From: JBMYTN01 sp049604415
GTDB taxonomy: Bacteria > Pseudomonadota > Alphaproteobacteria > Rhodospirillales > Rhodospirillaceae
DNA: 64,000 nucleotides
NCBI GenBank assembly: GCA_049604415.1
Contig: JBMYTN010000001.1
Coordinates: 1 to 64,000 of the forward strand
Direction of reading: 5' to 3'
Shown here: in pieces, positions 1 to 7,687 of the stretch
Numbering within the stretch: position 1 is the first letter of the stretch
Layout: every line of letters begins with the position of its first letter
Program-made: the position numbers and the translations under genes
The notes under the pieces: generated by a model
What the model saw: the letters and a program-made list of their open reading frames with translations, nothing else
What the model was told of the DNA's origin: nothing
Database searches by the model: none

Positions 1-353
1 TCCGAGACAACGATCTGGGTGGCTTTTTTTAAAGTGGCCGCTGAATGATGAACCCGGACACTGGTTCCGTCGATCATGCGGATATCACCACCGTAAGCAT
101 CTGTAATTGCATCCATGATCCCGTCCCAGATACCGGCCTTGGTCCACCGTCGAAAGCGGTTATAACAGGTGGTGTGGGGACCGTAACGACCCGGCATATC
201 GGCCCAGGGAGCTCCAGAACGAAGCACCCAGAAAATGNNNNNNNNNNCATTCAGAACACGCCGATCATCAACTCGGGGAACACCCCGAGACTTCTGAGGT
301 AAAATCGGCTCAATGACCGACCATTCGAAATCCGTTAAATCATAGCGCGACAT
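1..353 (-). CDS. IS5-family transposase, N-terminal part (partial)
   Basis: Reading the minus strand from ATG at 353 gives MSRYDLTDFEWSVIEPILP, then VDDRRVLN, a gap, FWVLRSGAPWADMPGRYGP, then YNRFRRWTKAGIWDGIM and IRMIDGTSVRVHHSAATLKK. This is the usual N-terminal layout of IS5/IS1031-type transposases: an insertion-element helix region followed by the first DDE aspartate (MIDGT). The protein runs off the left edge, so the remaining catalytic residues are not visible. Its activity cannot be judged. Ten N bases interrupt the gene, and the family sequence suggests that almost no real sequence is missing there. Confidence 0.85.
   Translation of the reverse strand, partial: MSRYDLTDFEWSVIEPILPQKSRGVPRVDDRRVLNXXXXIFWVLRSGAPWADMPGRYGPHTTCYNRFRRWTKAGIWDGIMDAITDAYGGDIRMIDGTSVRVHHSAATLKKATQIVVS
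238..247. other. Assembly gap of ten N bases inside the transposase
   Basis: Ten unknown bases separate GAAAATG from CATTC. IS5 transposases normally read VLNGIFWVL here, which needs only one base between the two flanks. The run is therefore probably a fixed-length scaffold gap at a contig join in a multi-copy insertion sequence, not ten real bases. Confidence 0.85.
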
Positions 354-428
354 GGCCAATCTCCTTTGGCCATGTTGAATCAGATTTACGCCGCTTTTGG
401 AATCCCGTTTATGAGTTTACGGCCTAGT

Positions 429-673
429 GTTAAACCACAGTAATATTGCGAACTGGATTGTATTGAATGCCAGTCTGCAGCCTGGGGCATTTTTAGCCGC
501 ATCGAACCCTTTTCGGTGTTTCTGCAGTTCGAAGTTATAAAAATACAATAGGTTAAAGTTATTTCCACGATGCAATTTTCGCGGAAATAGCTCAGTGGCA
601 GTGCGTAGTTGGATCGCTGCAATCCAACCCTGGGCATCGGGACAAGATTTGTTCCCCATGGCATTCATGGGGC
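429..673. other. Intergenic stretch with a tRNA-like box and consecutive hairpins before gene V
   Basis: No convincing gene is present. GCGGAAATAGCTCAGTGG at 581-598 matches the 5' half of a tRNA, including the A-box, but no T-arm (GGTTCRA) or matching acceptor strand follows. Three stem-loops follow: GTTGGAT/ATCCAAC (608-628, 7-base loop), GGGACAA/TTGTTCC (639-655) and CCCCATG/CATGGGG (654-672). The last two share C654-C655, so they cannot both form fully. The third ends one base before the ATG of gene V and contains the only G-rich candidate ribosome-binding sequence. Confidence 0.5.
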
Positions 674-1150
674 ATGGAAAGTTTCGAATTTCATCTCGCC
701 GAGCTCAATCGCAGGCTCGAAAACATGGTCGGTGTGGCCCGAATTGCCGCCGTCGACCATGGCTCTGCCCGCCTGCGTCTGGACATTAACGGGCGCCTGT
801 CTGGCTGGTTGCCCTGGCCTGCTGAAATCGGCAAGGACTACCGCATGTGGCGGCCCCTGCGAGAAGGTACTCAGGTTGCCTTTCAAGCCCCAGGGGGGGA
901 TCCGGCCAATGCGGTCATCACCAAGATCCTTTATTCCGATGACAGACCCGCCCCGGAGACGGACCCGGACAGCACATTGGTGCAGTTCGATGACGGCACA
1001 TTCGTCCGCTATGATGCCGGGTCGAAGACGCTAACGGCCTATAGTGACGGGGACTTGACGGTCGAATGCCTTGGTGTCTTGCGCCTGCGGTCTTCCAGTG
1101 AGATCAAGCTTGATGCGCCTGTCATCCAAGCCTTCACGGAGGACGCATGA
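674..1150 (+). CDS. V: Baseplate assembly protein V (P2 gpV-like)
   Basis: This 158-residue protein resembles the P2 baseplate spike protein gpV, the membrane-piercing tip at the centre of contractile-tail baseplates. The N-terminal part (MESFEFHLAELNRRLENM, then an OB-fold-like stretch GVARIAAVDHGSARLRLDI and GWLPWPAE) is typical. The C-terminal 60 residues (VQFDDGTFVRYDAGSKTLTA and following) have the alternating pattern of the triple-stranded beta-helix spike. It is the first gene of the tail cluster visible here and overlaps the next by ATGA. No good Shine-Dalgarno is free, because the G-rich run before ATG lies in a hairpin stem. Confidence 0.85.
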   Translation: MESFEFHLAELNRRLENMVGVARIAAVDHGSARLRLDINGRLSGWLPWPAEIGKDYRMWRPLREGTQVAFQAPGGDPANAVITKILYSDDRPAPETDPDSTLVQFDDGTFVRYDAGSKTLTAYSDGDLTVECLGVLRLRSSSEIKLDAPVIQAFTEDA

Positions 1151-1443
1151 TGCCCCCCGTGACCCGAAAAGGCGATCTGTGCACCGGGCATGGCTGCTGG
1201 CCATCCCGGCCCAGTGCCGAAGGCGACAATCGGTTCATGATTTCCGGGGCTCCGGCCCATTGCCAGGGCCATGCCTGGCACCCCCACACCTGCCCCACCA
1301 TTCCAGAAACCCACGCTTCGGTGCTGGCCTCCGGGTCCTCTCGCTTTTTCGTCGATGGGCGCCAATTGGGTCGGATTGGTGATCCGGTCGCCTGTGGATC
1401 ATCCGTTGCAAGCGGTGAACCGCGCTTTGTGGTGGTGTCATGA
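1147..1443 (+). CDS. PAAR-domain spike-tip protein
   Basis: This 98-residue protein has PAAR-like features: a start of the MPPVTRKGDLCTGHGC type, a histidine/cysteine-rich middle (CQGHAWHPHTCP) and a glycine-rich C-terminus with FVDGRQLGRIGDPVACG. PAAR proteins cap the gpV/VgrG spike with a metal-bound cone. P2 itself has no separate PAAR gene between V and W, but many related prophages do. The start ATG overlaps the V stop (ATGA), and its own stop overlaps W in the same way, so translation is probably coupled. Confidence 0.8.
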   Translation: MMPPVTRKGDLCTGHGCWPSRPSAEGDNRFMISGAPAHCQGHAWHPHTCPTIPETHASVLASGSSRFFVDGRQLGRIGDPVACGSSVASGEPRFVVVS

Positions 1444-1775
1444 GCGGGATGGATCGACAGACCGGCCTGCCACTTTCTGGCATGGACCACATTCGACAAT
1501 CCGTGGCCGACATTTGGACCACTCCCATCGGCAGCTGTGTTTTGCGACGGGATTACGGGTCTGAAGGCTTTGATTTGATTGATGCGCCGGCCAATGAAGC
1601 CACCTTGCTTCGGCTCTGGGCGGCCAAAGCCACAGCAATTTTGAAATGGGAAGACCGGGTCATTCCTCGAAAAATGGCGCTGGTCGAGGCGGGCCTGGAT
1701 GGCCGAACGGTCCATGAATTGACCCTGGAGTTGACGGAGACCGGTGAAACCTTTCTTGCGGAGGTGCCCGTATGA
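1440..1775 (+). CDS. W: Baseplate protein W (gp25/lysozyme-like fold)
   Basis: The protein has 111 residues. The segment GMDHIRQSVADIWTTPIGSC followed by VLRRDYGS is the hallmark of the gpW/gp25 family, which forms part of the baseplate wedge in P2, T4 and type VI secretion (TssE). The rest (NEATLLRLWAAKATAILKWEDRVIPRKMALVEAGLDG) fits the family's helical and sheet core. The length matches P2 gpW (about 115). It overlaps the PAAR gene upstream and J downstream by ATGA. Confidence 0.88.
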   Translation: MSGMDRQTGLPLSGMDHIRQSVADIWTTPIGSCVLRRDYGSEGFDLIDAPANEATLLRLWAAKATAILKWEDRVIPRKMALVEAGLDGRTVHELTLELTETGETFLAEVPV

Positions 1776-2764
1776 GCCGGTTTGCGACCATTGACCTGTC
1801 CAAGGTCACCCCGCCTGAGATTGTGGAAAGCCTGGACGCCAACAGCATTGCTTCTGATATCACGGATGCTTTTGTTACGGCCTATCCGGACTTTTCTGCG
1901 GTTCTCCAAAGCGATCCCGTGGTCAAATTGATCAATGTGGTGGCGAAGCGAGAGGTTTTGCTGCGCGCGCGGGTGAATGATGCGGCCAAAGCGGTGTTGC
2001 TGGCCTTTGCCAGCGGTCCGGATTTGGAAAATGTTGCGGCCTTATTGGCTACCGAGCGTGCACTGGTGGATCCGGGCGATCCCGATGCCGTGCCACCGGT
2101 TGATCCGACCTATGAAGATGATGACCGCCTGCGGGCCCGGGCTCAATTGGCCATGGAAGCACTCAGTGTGGCGGGACCGGAAGGGGCCTATACCTATCAT
2201 GCGGTCAGCGCTGATGGTCGGGTGTTGGATGTTGCCCTGGCGGCCCCGACCTTTGCCCGCTGGGATCCAACGCCAGCGGCTTTGGCGGAGTTGCCCAGCG
2301 GAGCCATCGTTTTGACCGTCGCTGATGCCAAAGGCCTGACGGATCCCATGCCGGGGGACGTGGCGGTAACAGTGCTGTCTTCCGAGGGTGATGGGCAGCC
2401 CGATACCGCCATGCTCGAGGCCGTTGGCGCGGCCCTGAACAGTGACGAGATCCGTCCGATCTCGGATACACCCCGCATCCGGAGTGGCACCAAACAGGAC
2501 TATTCGGTTTCCGCAAAGCTGGACGTCTATAGCGGTCCAGATCCGGAAGTGGTGCGGGCTGCGGCGGACGCTGCGGTCACCGCCTTTGTCGCTGATCAGC
2601 GCAAATTGGGTGAACCGGTGACTTTTGATGGTCTCCATGCCGCCCTGCGTGTCGCCGGGGTCCGCAAAGTCACCTTAAGCGAACCCAGTGCCGAGATTGA
2701 GCCGATGGCCTGGGGTTATGCCCATTGCACATCCATTGCGGTCACCTTGGCGGGAGGGGACTGA
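1772..2764 (+). CDS. J: Baseplate assembly protein J (P2 gpJ-like)
   Basis: This 330-residue protein starts MSRFATIDLSKVTPPEIVES, the usual opening of gpJ. It contains the family stretch FSAVLQSDPVVKLINVVAKREVLLRARVNDAAKAVLLAFA. gpJ-type proteins, related to T4 gp6, form the baseplate wedge ring that triggers sheath contraction. Its length is close to P2 gpJ (about 302). The start is coupled to W by ATGA, and the stop TGA shares a base with the ATG of gene I. Confidence 0.9.
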   Translation: MSRFATIDLSKVTPPEIVESLDANSIASDITDAFVTAYPDFSAVLQSDPVVKLINVVAKREVLLRARVNDAAKAVLLAFASGPDLENVAALLATERALVDPGDPDAVPPVDPTYEDDDRLRARAQLAMEALSVAGPEGAYTYHAVSADGRVLDVALAAPTFARWDPTPAALAELPSGAIVLTVADAKGLTDPMPGDVAVTVLSSEGDGQPDTAMLEAVGAALNSDEIRPISDTPRIRSGTKQDYSVSAKLDVYSGPDPEVVRAAADAAVTAFVADQRKLGEPVTFDGLHAALRVAGVRKVTLSEPSAEIEPMAWGYAHCTSIAVTLAGGD

Positions 2765-3387
2765 TGGTTAGTTTGATGCCCCCCAATGCCAGTGCCCTGG
2801 AAACCGCCCTGGCCAATAGTTTTGATCGGATTTCCGATGTTCCAATTCCGGTCCGCGATCTGTGGTCCCCCTCAACCTGTGCTGAGGCCCTGCTGCCCTG
2901 GTTGGCTTGGGCATTGTCCGTTGATGTCTGGCGCGATGATTGGCCCAGCGACATCAAGCGCCAGGTGATCGCTTACAGCTATTTGGTCCATCTGCGAAAG
3001 GGCACGACCCGGTCGATCCAGGATGCGCTGGCCGCCATTGGCCTGAGTGAGACCCGGATCGATGAGTGGCAGGCCTTTGGCGGTGCCCCTTACTCGATCC
3101 GGGTTGAAACAGACATCACGGATCGCGGCTTGACCGAGGAAGAGGCCGCTGCGGCCTCGGACGTGATTGCAAACACCAAACCAGCCCGCACGACCCTTGA
3201 TCGCGTCACCATCGCATTGGGGACGAAAGCCCCTGCACCCATCGGCGGCATGGCGCTGTTGGCTGGCGAAACCATTCAGCTTCTGCCCCATAGCATCACG
3301 GAACGGGAAACGGATGGGCCCATTCCGGTTTGTGCGGCAGGAATTTATGGGGTTGAGACCCTCTCGATTTATCCGGAGGCCGCTTAG
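2764..3387 (+). CDS. I: Tail protein I (P2 gpI-like)
   Basis: The protein has 207 residues starting MVSLMPPNASALETALANS. ATG at 2764 is chosen because it overlaps the J stop (TGATG) and starts the recognised gpI homology. The stretches PWLAWALSVDVWRDDWP and RKGTTRSIQDALAAIG are diagnostic of the P2 gpI family, a baseplate protein that links the wedge to the fibres. An upstream in-frame start at 2725 would run inside J and is less likely. Gene H follows immediately. Confidence 0.88.
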   Translation: MVSLMPPNASALETALANSFDRISDVPIPVRDLWSPSTCAEALLPWLAWALSVDVWRDDWPSDIKRQVIAYSYLVHLRKGTTRSIQDALAAIGLSETRIDEWQAFGGAPYSIRVETDITDRGLTEEEAAAASDVIANTKPARTTLDRVTIALGTKAPAPIGGMALLAGETIQLLPHSITERETDGPIPVCAAGIYGVETLSIYPEAA

Positions 3388-4707
3388 ATGGCAGAGTATT
3401 ATGTCCTGCTGACCAATGCCGGTGCTGCCCGGCTGATCAATGCTGAACTGACCGGGGGGTTGGTCCAGATCAGCCAGGTTGCCGTCGGAGATGGCAATGG
3501 CGCCGCCATTGTGCCCAGTGAAACCATGACCGCATTGGTCAACGAGGTTTGGCGCGGGCCGGTCAACGATGTGCACCAACATGCCACGGAAGCCAATTGG
3601 CTGGTTGTGGAATGCGTCATCCCCGAGGAAATCGGTGGATGGACCGTTCGCGAAATCGGTGTCTTCGACAGCAATGGCGATTTGATTGCGATTGGCAACC
3701 TACCGGAAACCTACAAGCCGGTTTTGGCCGAGGGCTCTGGGAAGGACCTGTATTTGCGGGTCAATTTACAGGTCGGCAATGCGTCCGTGGTCAATTTAGC
3801 GGTTGACCCGGCGATTGTTTTGGCAACCCGATCCTATGTGGATGACAGCCTTGCAGCCCATGCACTGAGCACAAATCACCCGGATGCCACCACCGAGGCC
3901 AAAGGCCTAGTCGAGCTGGCCACGGGATCAGAAACCGATCTGGGCGCGGATAGCAGCAGGGCCTTGACGCCGCTGGGGCTGGCAAACGCACAGCGGGCTG
4001 GGCAATGTCGCCTTGTTCTTGATGGGGCCAATCTGCGTCTCATCCCAGTGGATGGCAACAAGCTGACGGTGAACGGGATCGCCCGCACCATCCCGGCCGC
4101 TGGCATCGCCTTGGCTCCAACGGGCCTAAGCCCGAATACAACCTATTATATTTATGCCGCCATGGTTGCCGATGTGTTGACCCTGGTTGCCAGCACCACA
4201 GGCCATGCCGCTGACAGCGCCACGGGCATGGAGGTCAAGACCGACGATCCATCTCACAGCCTGGTGGGCATGGCCTATCCCTTGGCCGGTCCGGCGTTTG
4301 TCGACAGCGAACATCAAAGGTTCGTCAGCAGCTGGTTCAATCGCCAGCCCAAGCGGTTGTCGATAGCGTTGAGCTTTGGCGGTGACATCACCAGCACGTC
4401 GCCCATTCCCCTAACGGGATTGGATCTTGAATTTGCCGTTTGGGAAGGCGCGGCCTCGACCAGTGTCGGGGTCTCCTTCCACGGGATCAATGACTATGGC
4501 GGGGCGGTTTTGCCCTATCTGGACGGCGCGGCCTTGGGGCCAGAGGCGCGGATCCGGGTCAATCCAAGCCAAGTCGTCACCGCCCATGTGGCTGCTGCGG
4601 CTGCCTGGGGCGAAGGCAAGCACACCCTGTCCGTCTATGTGAACACCAATGCCACCCAGATCATCGGCATGAACGGGGGCCACGCAATCATGACCATTTG
4701 GATGTGA
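3388..4707 (+). CDS. H: Tail fibre protein H (P2 gpH-like)
   Basis: The protein has 439 residues. The first 150 or so (MAEYYVLLTNAGAARLINAE through ETYKPVLAEGSGKDLYLRVNLQV) form the tail-collar fibre domain that attaches to the baseplate. A short repeat-like linker (ATTEAKGLVELATGSETDLGADSSRALTPLGLANA) is typical of phage fibres. The remaining 230 or so residues should be the receptor-binding tip, which is usually the most variable part, and I do not recognise its type. It starts directly after the I stop codon. Confidence 0.85.
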   Translation: MAEYYVLLTNAGAARLINAELTGGLVQISQVAVGDGNGAAIVPSETMTALVNEVWRGPVNDVHQHATEANWLVVECVIPEEIGGWTVREIGVFDSNGDLIAIGNLPETYKPVLAEGSGKDLYLRVNLQVGNASVVNLAVDPAIVLATRSYVDDSLAAHALSTNHPDATTEAKGLVELATGSETDLGADSSRALTPLGLANAQRAGQCRLVLDGANLRLIPVDGNKLTVNGIARTIPAAGIALAPTGLSPNTTYYIYAAMVADVLTLVASTTGHAADSATGMEVKTDDPSHSLVGMAYPLAGPAFVDSEHQRFVSSWFNRQPKRLSIALSFGGDITSTSPIPLTGLDLEFAVWEGAASTSVGVSFHGINDYGGAVLPYLDGAALGPEARIRVNPSQVVTAHVAAAAAWGEGKHTLSVYVNTNATQIIGMNGGHAIMTIWM

Positions 4708-4710
4708 ACC

Positions 4711-5097
4711 ATGAGCGACTTTGGACCGACTTTTTTTGACGAAATCGCGGCGGCTGGCTTGTTCGGCAAGGTCAATGTGATCGATGGCGCTTTGGTTTAT
4801 TCACCGGACACAACCGAAGACGACATTGCGGCGGCCGAAGCCGTACTGGCCGCCCATGATCCGACCAAAACCGGCATCACTGCCGCTGCGGTCAAGGCGG
4901 AGGCCGGACGACGGCTGGCCGAAACCGACTGGTATGTCGTCCGCATGACAGAAACCGGTCAGGCCACCCCAGCGGATGTTTTGACCCACCGCGCGGCGAT
5001 CCGCACCACTTCCGACCAGCTCGAACAGCTGACCCCCATTCCCACTGACTATGCCGCCAATAGCAGGTGGCCTGTTTTGACCAACGAGGAGGCCTAA
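4711..5097 (+). CDS. Fibre-associated or tail-assembly protein, position of P2 gpG
   Basis: This 128-residue protein follows the fibre gene by three bases, where P2 has the fibre chaperone G. The C-terminal half (AETDWYVVRMTETGQATPADVLTHRAAIRTTSDQLEQLTPIP followed by NSRWP) matches small phage proteins annotated as tail-assembly chaperones, whose signature is a conserved tryptophan and an ADWYVxR-like segment. The N-terminal part is not recognised. Assignment as the fibre chaperone is an inference from position plus this motif. Confidence 0.6.
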   Translation: MSDFGPTFFDEIAAAGLFGKVNVIDGALVYSPDTTEDDIAAAEAVLAAHDPTKTGITAAAVKAEAGRRLAETDWYVVRMTETGQATPADVLTHRAAIRTTSDQLEQLTPIPTDYAANSRWPVLTNEEA

Positions 5098-5099
5098 TC

Positions 5100-6275
5100 A
5101 TGGCTGCAGACCAGTATCACCACGGCGTGCGTGTGCTTGAAGTCAACGATGGTGTCCGGCCAATCCGCACCATTCCCACCGGCGTGATCGGCGTCGTGGT
5201 CACCGGTCCGGGTGCGGACGCGGACACCTTCCCCTTGAACCGTCCGGTTCTGTTCACCGAGCTGGCCACTGCGCTTGGCAAGGCTGGGACCACGGGCACC
5301 TTGCCCCATGTTCTTGATGCCATTAAGGACCAGGGCAATGCGCCGACCATCGTGGTCCGTGTGGATGAGGGTGTCGACGAAGCCGAAACCAACACCAATG
5401 TCATCGGCACCACCACCGCTCAGGGCCAAAAGACCGGTCTGCAAGCGCTGTTGTCGGCCAAGACCGAGGTCAATCTGCAACCCCGCATCATCGGGGCACC
5501 GGGCCTGGATACTCAGCCGGTCACCACGGAGCTGGCCTCCATCGCTGCGACACTGCGGGCCTTTGCCTATGCCGGTTGCGCTGGCGCGGAAACCCGGGAT
5601 GCGGCCATCACCTATCGCGGCAATTTTGGTGCCCGCGAGTTGATGCTGATTTGGCCGGACTTTCTGTCCTGGGACACCACCACCAGCACCAACACCACCT
5701 CTTGGGCTACGGCCCGGGCCTTGGGCATGCGCTCCAAGATCGACAATGACATTGGCTGGCACAAGACCCTGTCCAATGTTGTGGTCAATGGGGTGACAGG
5801 GATCTCCAAGGATGTGTTCTGGGATCTGCAAGACCCGAACACCGATGCCGGGCTGCTGAACGCGTCTGAGGTCACGACCTTGATCCGTCAGGAAGGCTTC
5901 CGGTTCTGGGGATCCCGGACCTGTTCCAGCGATCCGCTGTTCGCCTTCGAGAACTATACCCGGACGGCTCAGATCATCGCCGACACCCTGGCCGAAGCCC
6001 ATCTGTGGGCGGTTGACAAGCCGATGCATCCGACCCTGGCCAAGGACATTATCGAAGGCATTGACGCCAAGTTCCGTGACCTGACCGCCTTTGGTTACCT
6101 GCTGGGCGGCAGCGCCTGGTTTGATCCGGCGCTGAACTCTCAAGAACAGCTCAACAGTGGCAAGCTGGTGATCAGCTATGACTACACCCCAGTGCCGCCG
6201 CTGGAAAACCTGCTGTTCCGTCAGACCATTACGGATTCCTATCTGGTCGACTTCGCGCTGCAGCTTGCCGCCTGA
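5100..6275 (+). CDS. FI: Tail sheath protein FI
   Basis: The 391-residue contractile sheath subunit begins MAADQYHHGVRVLEVNDG and continues RPIRTIPTGVIGVVVTGPGAD, the classic N-terminus of P2 gpFI. The C-terminus (FRDLTAFGYLLGGSAWFDPALNSQEQLNSGKLVISYDYTP, then ENLLFRQTITDSYL) also fits, and the length matches P2 (396). ATG at 5100 is chosen over an in-frame start at 5067, which would extend into the previous gene. It follows that gene's stop by two bases. Confidence 0.95.
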   Translation: MAADQYHHGVRVLEVNDGVRPIRTIPTGVIGVVVTGPGADADTFPLNRPVLFTELATALGKAGTTGTLPHVLDAIKDQGNAPTIVVRVDEGVDEAETNTNVIGTTTAQGQKTGLQALLSAKTEVNLQPRIIGAPGLDTQPVTTELASIAATLRAFAYAGCAGAETRDAAITYRGNFGARELMLIWPDFLSWDTTTSTNTTSWATARALGMRSKIDNDIGWHKTLSNVVVNGVTGISKDVFWDLQDPNTDAGLLNASEVTTLIRQEGFRFWGSRTCSSDPLFAFENYTRTAQIIADTLAEAHLWAVDKPMHPTLAKDIIEGIDAKFRDLTAFGYLLGGSAWFDPALNSQEQLNSGKLVISYDYTPVPPLENLLFRQTITDSYLVDFALQLAA

Positions 6276-6332
6276 GATCGCGCCCCCGAACCCGTTATTT
6301 CTTAGAACTGCTTGTTAACACAGGAGAGGCCG

Positions 6333-6845
6333 ATGCTGCCCTCAACCATCAAAAACTGGACCGTGATCATCGATGGCCGGTCCATGGCTGGCAAAGCCGA
6401 AAGCGTCAAGCTCCCCAGTCTGGAGCGCAACATGGTCGATTACGAAGGCGGGGGCATGCTGGGCCCGGTCGAAATCGACATGGGCATCAAGAAGTTGACC
6501 ATGGAATTCACCCTGAAGGAGTTCAATCCGGAAGTGATTGCCCTGTGGGGCCTGTTTGGTGCCAACGCCATTGGTGCGCGTTTCTTGGCTGCAGAAACCG
6601 CTGAAGCCAGCGATGCCAGTGTGGATGCCATCGAAATCGCCGTGCGCGGCCGCTGGAACAAGCTGGATCTGGGTGAAGCCAAGAAGGGCGAAGCCAATGC
6701 CCTGGCCGTGGCCATGCCTTTGACCAGCTACAAATACAGCCGCAATGGTGTGCTGCTCCATCACATTGACCTGGTCAACAATATCGAGGTCGTGGATGGC
6801 GTCGACCGTCTGGCCACCATCAACGCTGCCATTGGCTTGGGCTAA
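6333..6845 (+). CDS. FII: Major tail tube protein FII
   Basis: The 170-residue tube subunit begins MLPSTIKNWTVIIDGRSMAGKAESVKLP and contains YEGGGMLGPVEIDMGIKKLTMEFTLKEFNPEV, which is strongly typical of P2 gpFII. The length equals P2 FII (172). AGGAGAGGCCG precedes ATG at 6333, so this start is preferred over one 21 bases upstream. It forms the inner tube inside the FI sheath. Confidence 0.95.
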   Translation: MLPSTIKNWTVIIDGRSMAGKAESVKLPSLERNMVDYEGGGMLGPVEIDMGIKKLTMEFTLKEFNPEVIALWGLFGANAIGARFLAAETAEASDASVDAIEIAVRGRWNKLDLGEAKKGEANALAVAMPLTSYKYSRNGVLLHHIDLVNNIEVVDGVDRLATINAAIGLG

Positions 6846-6878
6846 GCGTTCTGATCTGGACGGATGGAGATCAATACC

Positions 6879-7136
6879 ATGACCGAGACCGTGACATTTG
6901 CCACACCGATCCCCTATGGCGAGGAAACCTTGTCCGAGATTTCCCTGCGCAAGCCGACGGCCGGGGATTTGCGGGGGCTGAAGCTGATGTCGGTCCTTGA
7001 GCTGGAGACCAACTCTCTGCTGACCCTGGTGCCGCGCCTGGCCACCCCTGCGGTGACCTCGGGGCAGCTCCAGGCCCTCAGCCCCGGCGATTTGATCAAA
7101 ATGGCCGGGGTGATCGGGGGTTTTTTCGAGGACTAG
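6879..7136 (+). CDS. E: Tail assembly protein E (zero-frame product)
   Basis: The 85-residue protein MTETVTFATPIPYGEETLSEISLRKPTAGDLRGLKLMSV is typical of the P2 gpE family, a tape-measure chaperone. GGAG eleven bases before ATG 6879 supports this start; an in-frame ATG at 6864 is possible. The last codons are GGT TTT TTC GAG GAC TAG. The TTTTTTC run just before the stop lets ribosomes slip into the -1 frame and make the longer E+E' protein described in the next entries. Confidence 0.88.
   Translation: MTETVTFATPIPYGEETLSEISLRKPTAGDLRGLKLMSVLELETNSLLTLVPRLATPAVTSGQLQALSPGDLIKMAGVIGGFFED
7121..7127 (+). promoter_or_regulatory. -1 programmed ribosomal frameshift site (T TTT TTC)
   Basis: The zero-frame codons GGT TTT TTC place the heptamer T_TTT_TTC nine codon positions' worth of bases or fewer before the E stop at 7134. 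A -1 slip continues as CGA GGA CTA GAC CAT into an open frame that ends at TAG 7316. P2 makes E+E' by the same mechanism with T_TTT_TTG. The slip site and the open -1 frame are visible directly; actual slippage is inferred from the P2 and lambda tail genes. Confidence 0.85.
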
Positions 7137-7318
7137 ACCATCCGCTGCCCGATGACACGGTGGAAGCCTGGGGGGTGCTAATGAAGGTCTTCCCGGGCTC
7201 TTTCCCGCCATCGGAATACAAAGCTTTGAGCCTGGAGGAGCTGGCCGAGGTCTATGACCTCGCCACCCGGGTGGCTGAAGCGGAAGCAGATGCCATGCGG
7301 GCGGCCCGGTCCGGGTAG
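7127..7318 (+). CDS. E' extension, made as an E+E' fusion by -1 frameshift
   Basis: After the slip, the -1 frame encodes RGLDHPLPDDTVEAWGVLMK and then VFPGSFPPSEYKALSLEELA, EVYDLATRVAEAEADAMRAARSG, 63 residues in all. The segment around PPSEYKALSLEELAEV matches the small P2 GpE-type family (WPPSEMDALSLEEL). The full product is therefore about 146 residues from ATG 6879. Both forms are thought to coat the tape measure during tail assembly, as with gpG/gpGT in lambda. It could also start separately at ATG 7181, but the uninterrupted -1 frame through the E stop argues for frameshifting. Confidence 0.8.
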   Translation, partial: RGLDHPLPDDTVEAWGVLMKVFPGSFPPSEYKALSLEELAEVYDLATRVAEAEADAMRAARSG

Positions 7319-7687
7319 CGGCCGTTCAGGCCGAGAGCTTGGCAAATGGGGCAGATAGCAGGTGGCGGGGGCAGGGGCGGACTGACGCATCCTGCCCCGT
7401 TCGGCGGTTTCACAGATTGGATCAGCGGGTGGCGGATCGATCCTCCATCCGCTTTTGGGAGTTCACAGAATGGCACTGTTCCAACGCTTGAGCGCTCAGG
7501 GGCCCCAAGGTGGACAAGTTGATGTGGGTTGCTCCGATGCGTCGTTCCCACTGGCCTTCACAGCGGACAAAGGGGACACATTGAAAAGTGGACAGTGCTC
7601 TGATCAAGCGGTTTTCTTATTCTCAATATTCCGTCAGCACTTCTCGAGAGAGCAAGGTCTTGAGTATGTTGCAAAGATAAAAAAGCT
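7319..7687. other. Non-coding stretch between E' and the moron gene
   Basis: In P2 the tape-measure gene follows E' directly. Here about 370 bases intervene that hold no ORF I can support. A 58-codon plus-strand frame from 7346 (MGQIAGGGGRGGLTHPAPFG) lacks a ribosome-binding site and recognisable homology. Base composition falls from GC-rich to AT-rich at about 7600, which marks the left edge of inserted DNA carrying the minus-strand gene. Confidence 0.5.

Larger units (their letters stand above)
1..428 (-). mobile_element. IS5-family insertion sequence, cut by the window edge
   Basis: The minus strand encodes the N-terminal part of an IS5-family transposase. About 75 bases of non-coding sequence separate its start codon from a likely element end near 424-428, where GAGTTTACGG is followed by CTAG. 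An approximate end is given because the other terminal repeat lies outside the window. The element sits directly left of the prophage tail module and may have interrupted or truncated the prophage. The exact target duplication cannot be determined here. Confidence 0.7.

Noticed and set aside
45..302. Plus-strand open frame through the N run
   Set aside because: It is antisense to the IS5 transposase, which has clear family motifs on the minus strand.
581..660. Complete tRNA gene before V
   Set aside because: Only the 5' half fits. There is no T-arm or matching 3' acceptor strand, and position 33 of the loop is G, not T.
5094..6143. Long minus-strand frame of 349 codons
   Set aside because: It is the shadow of the tail sheath gene in GC-rich DNA. 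The plus-strand product is a clear FI protein.
6342..7211. Minus-strand frame of 289 codons across FII and E
   Set aside because: It is antisense to two recognised tail genes and shows no family features.
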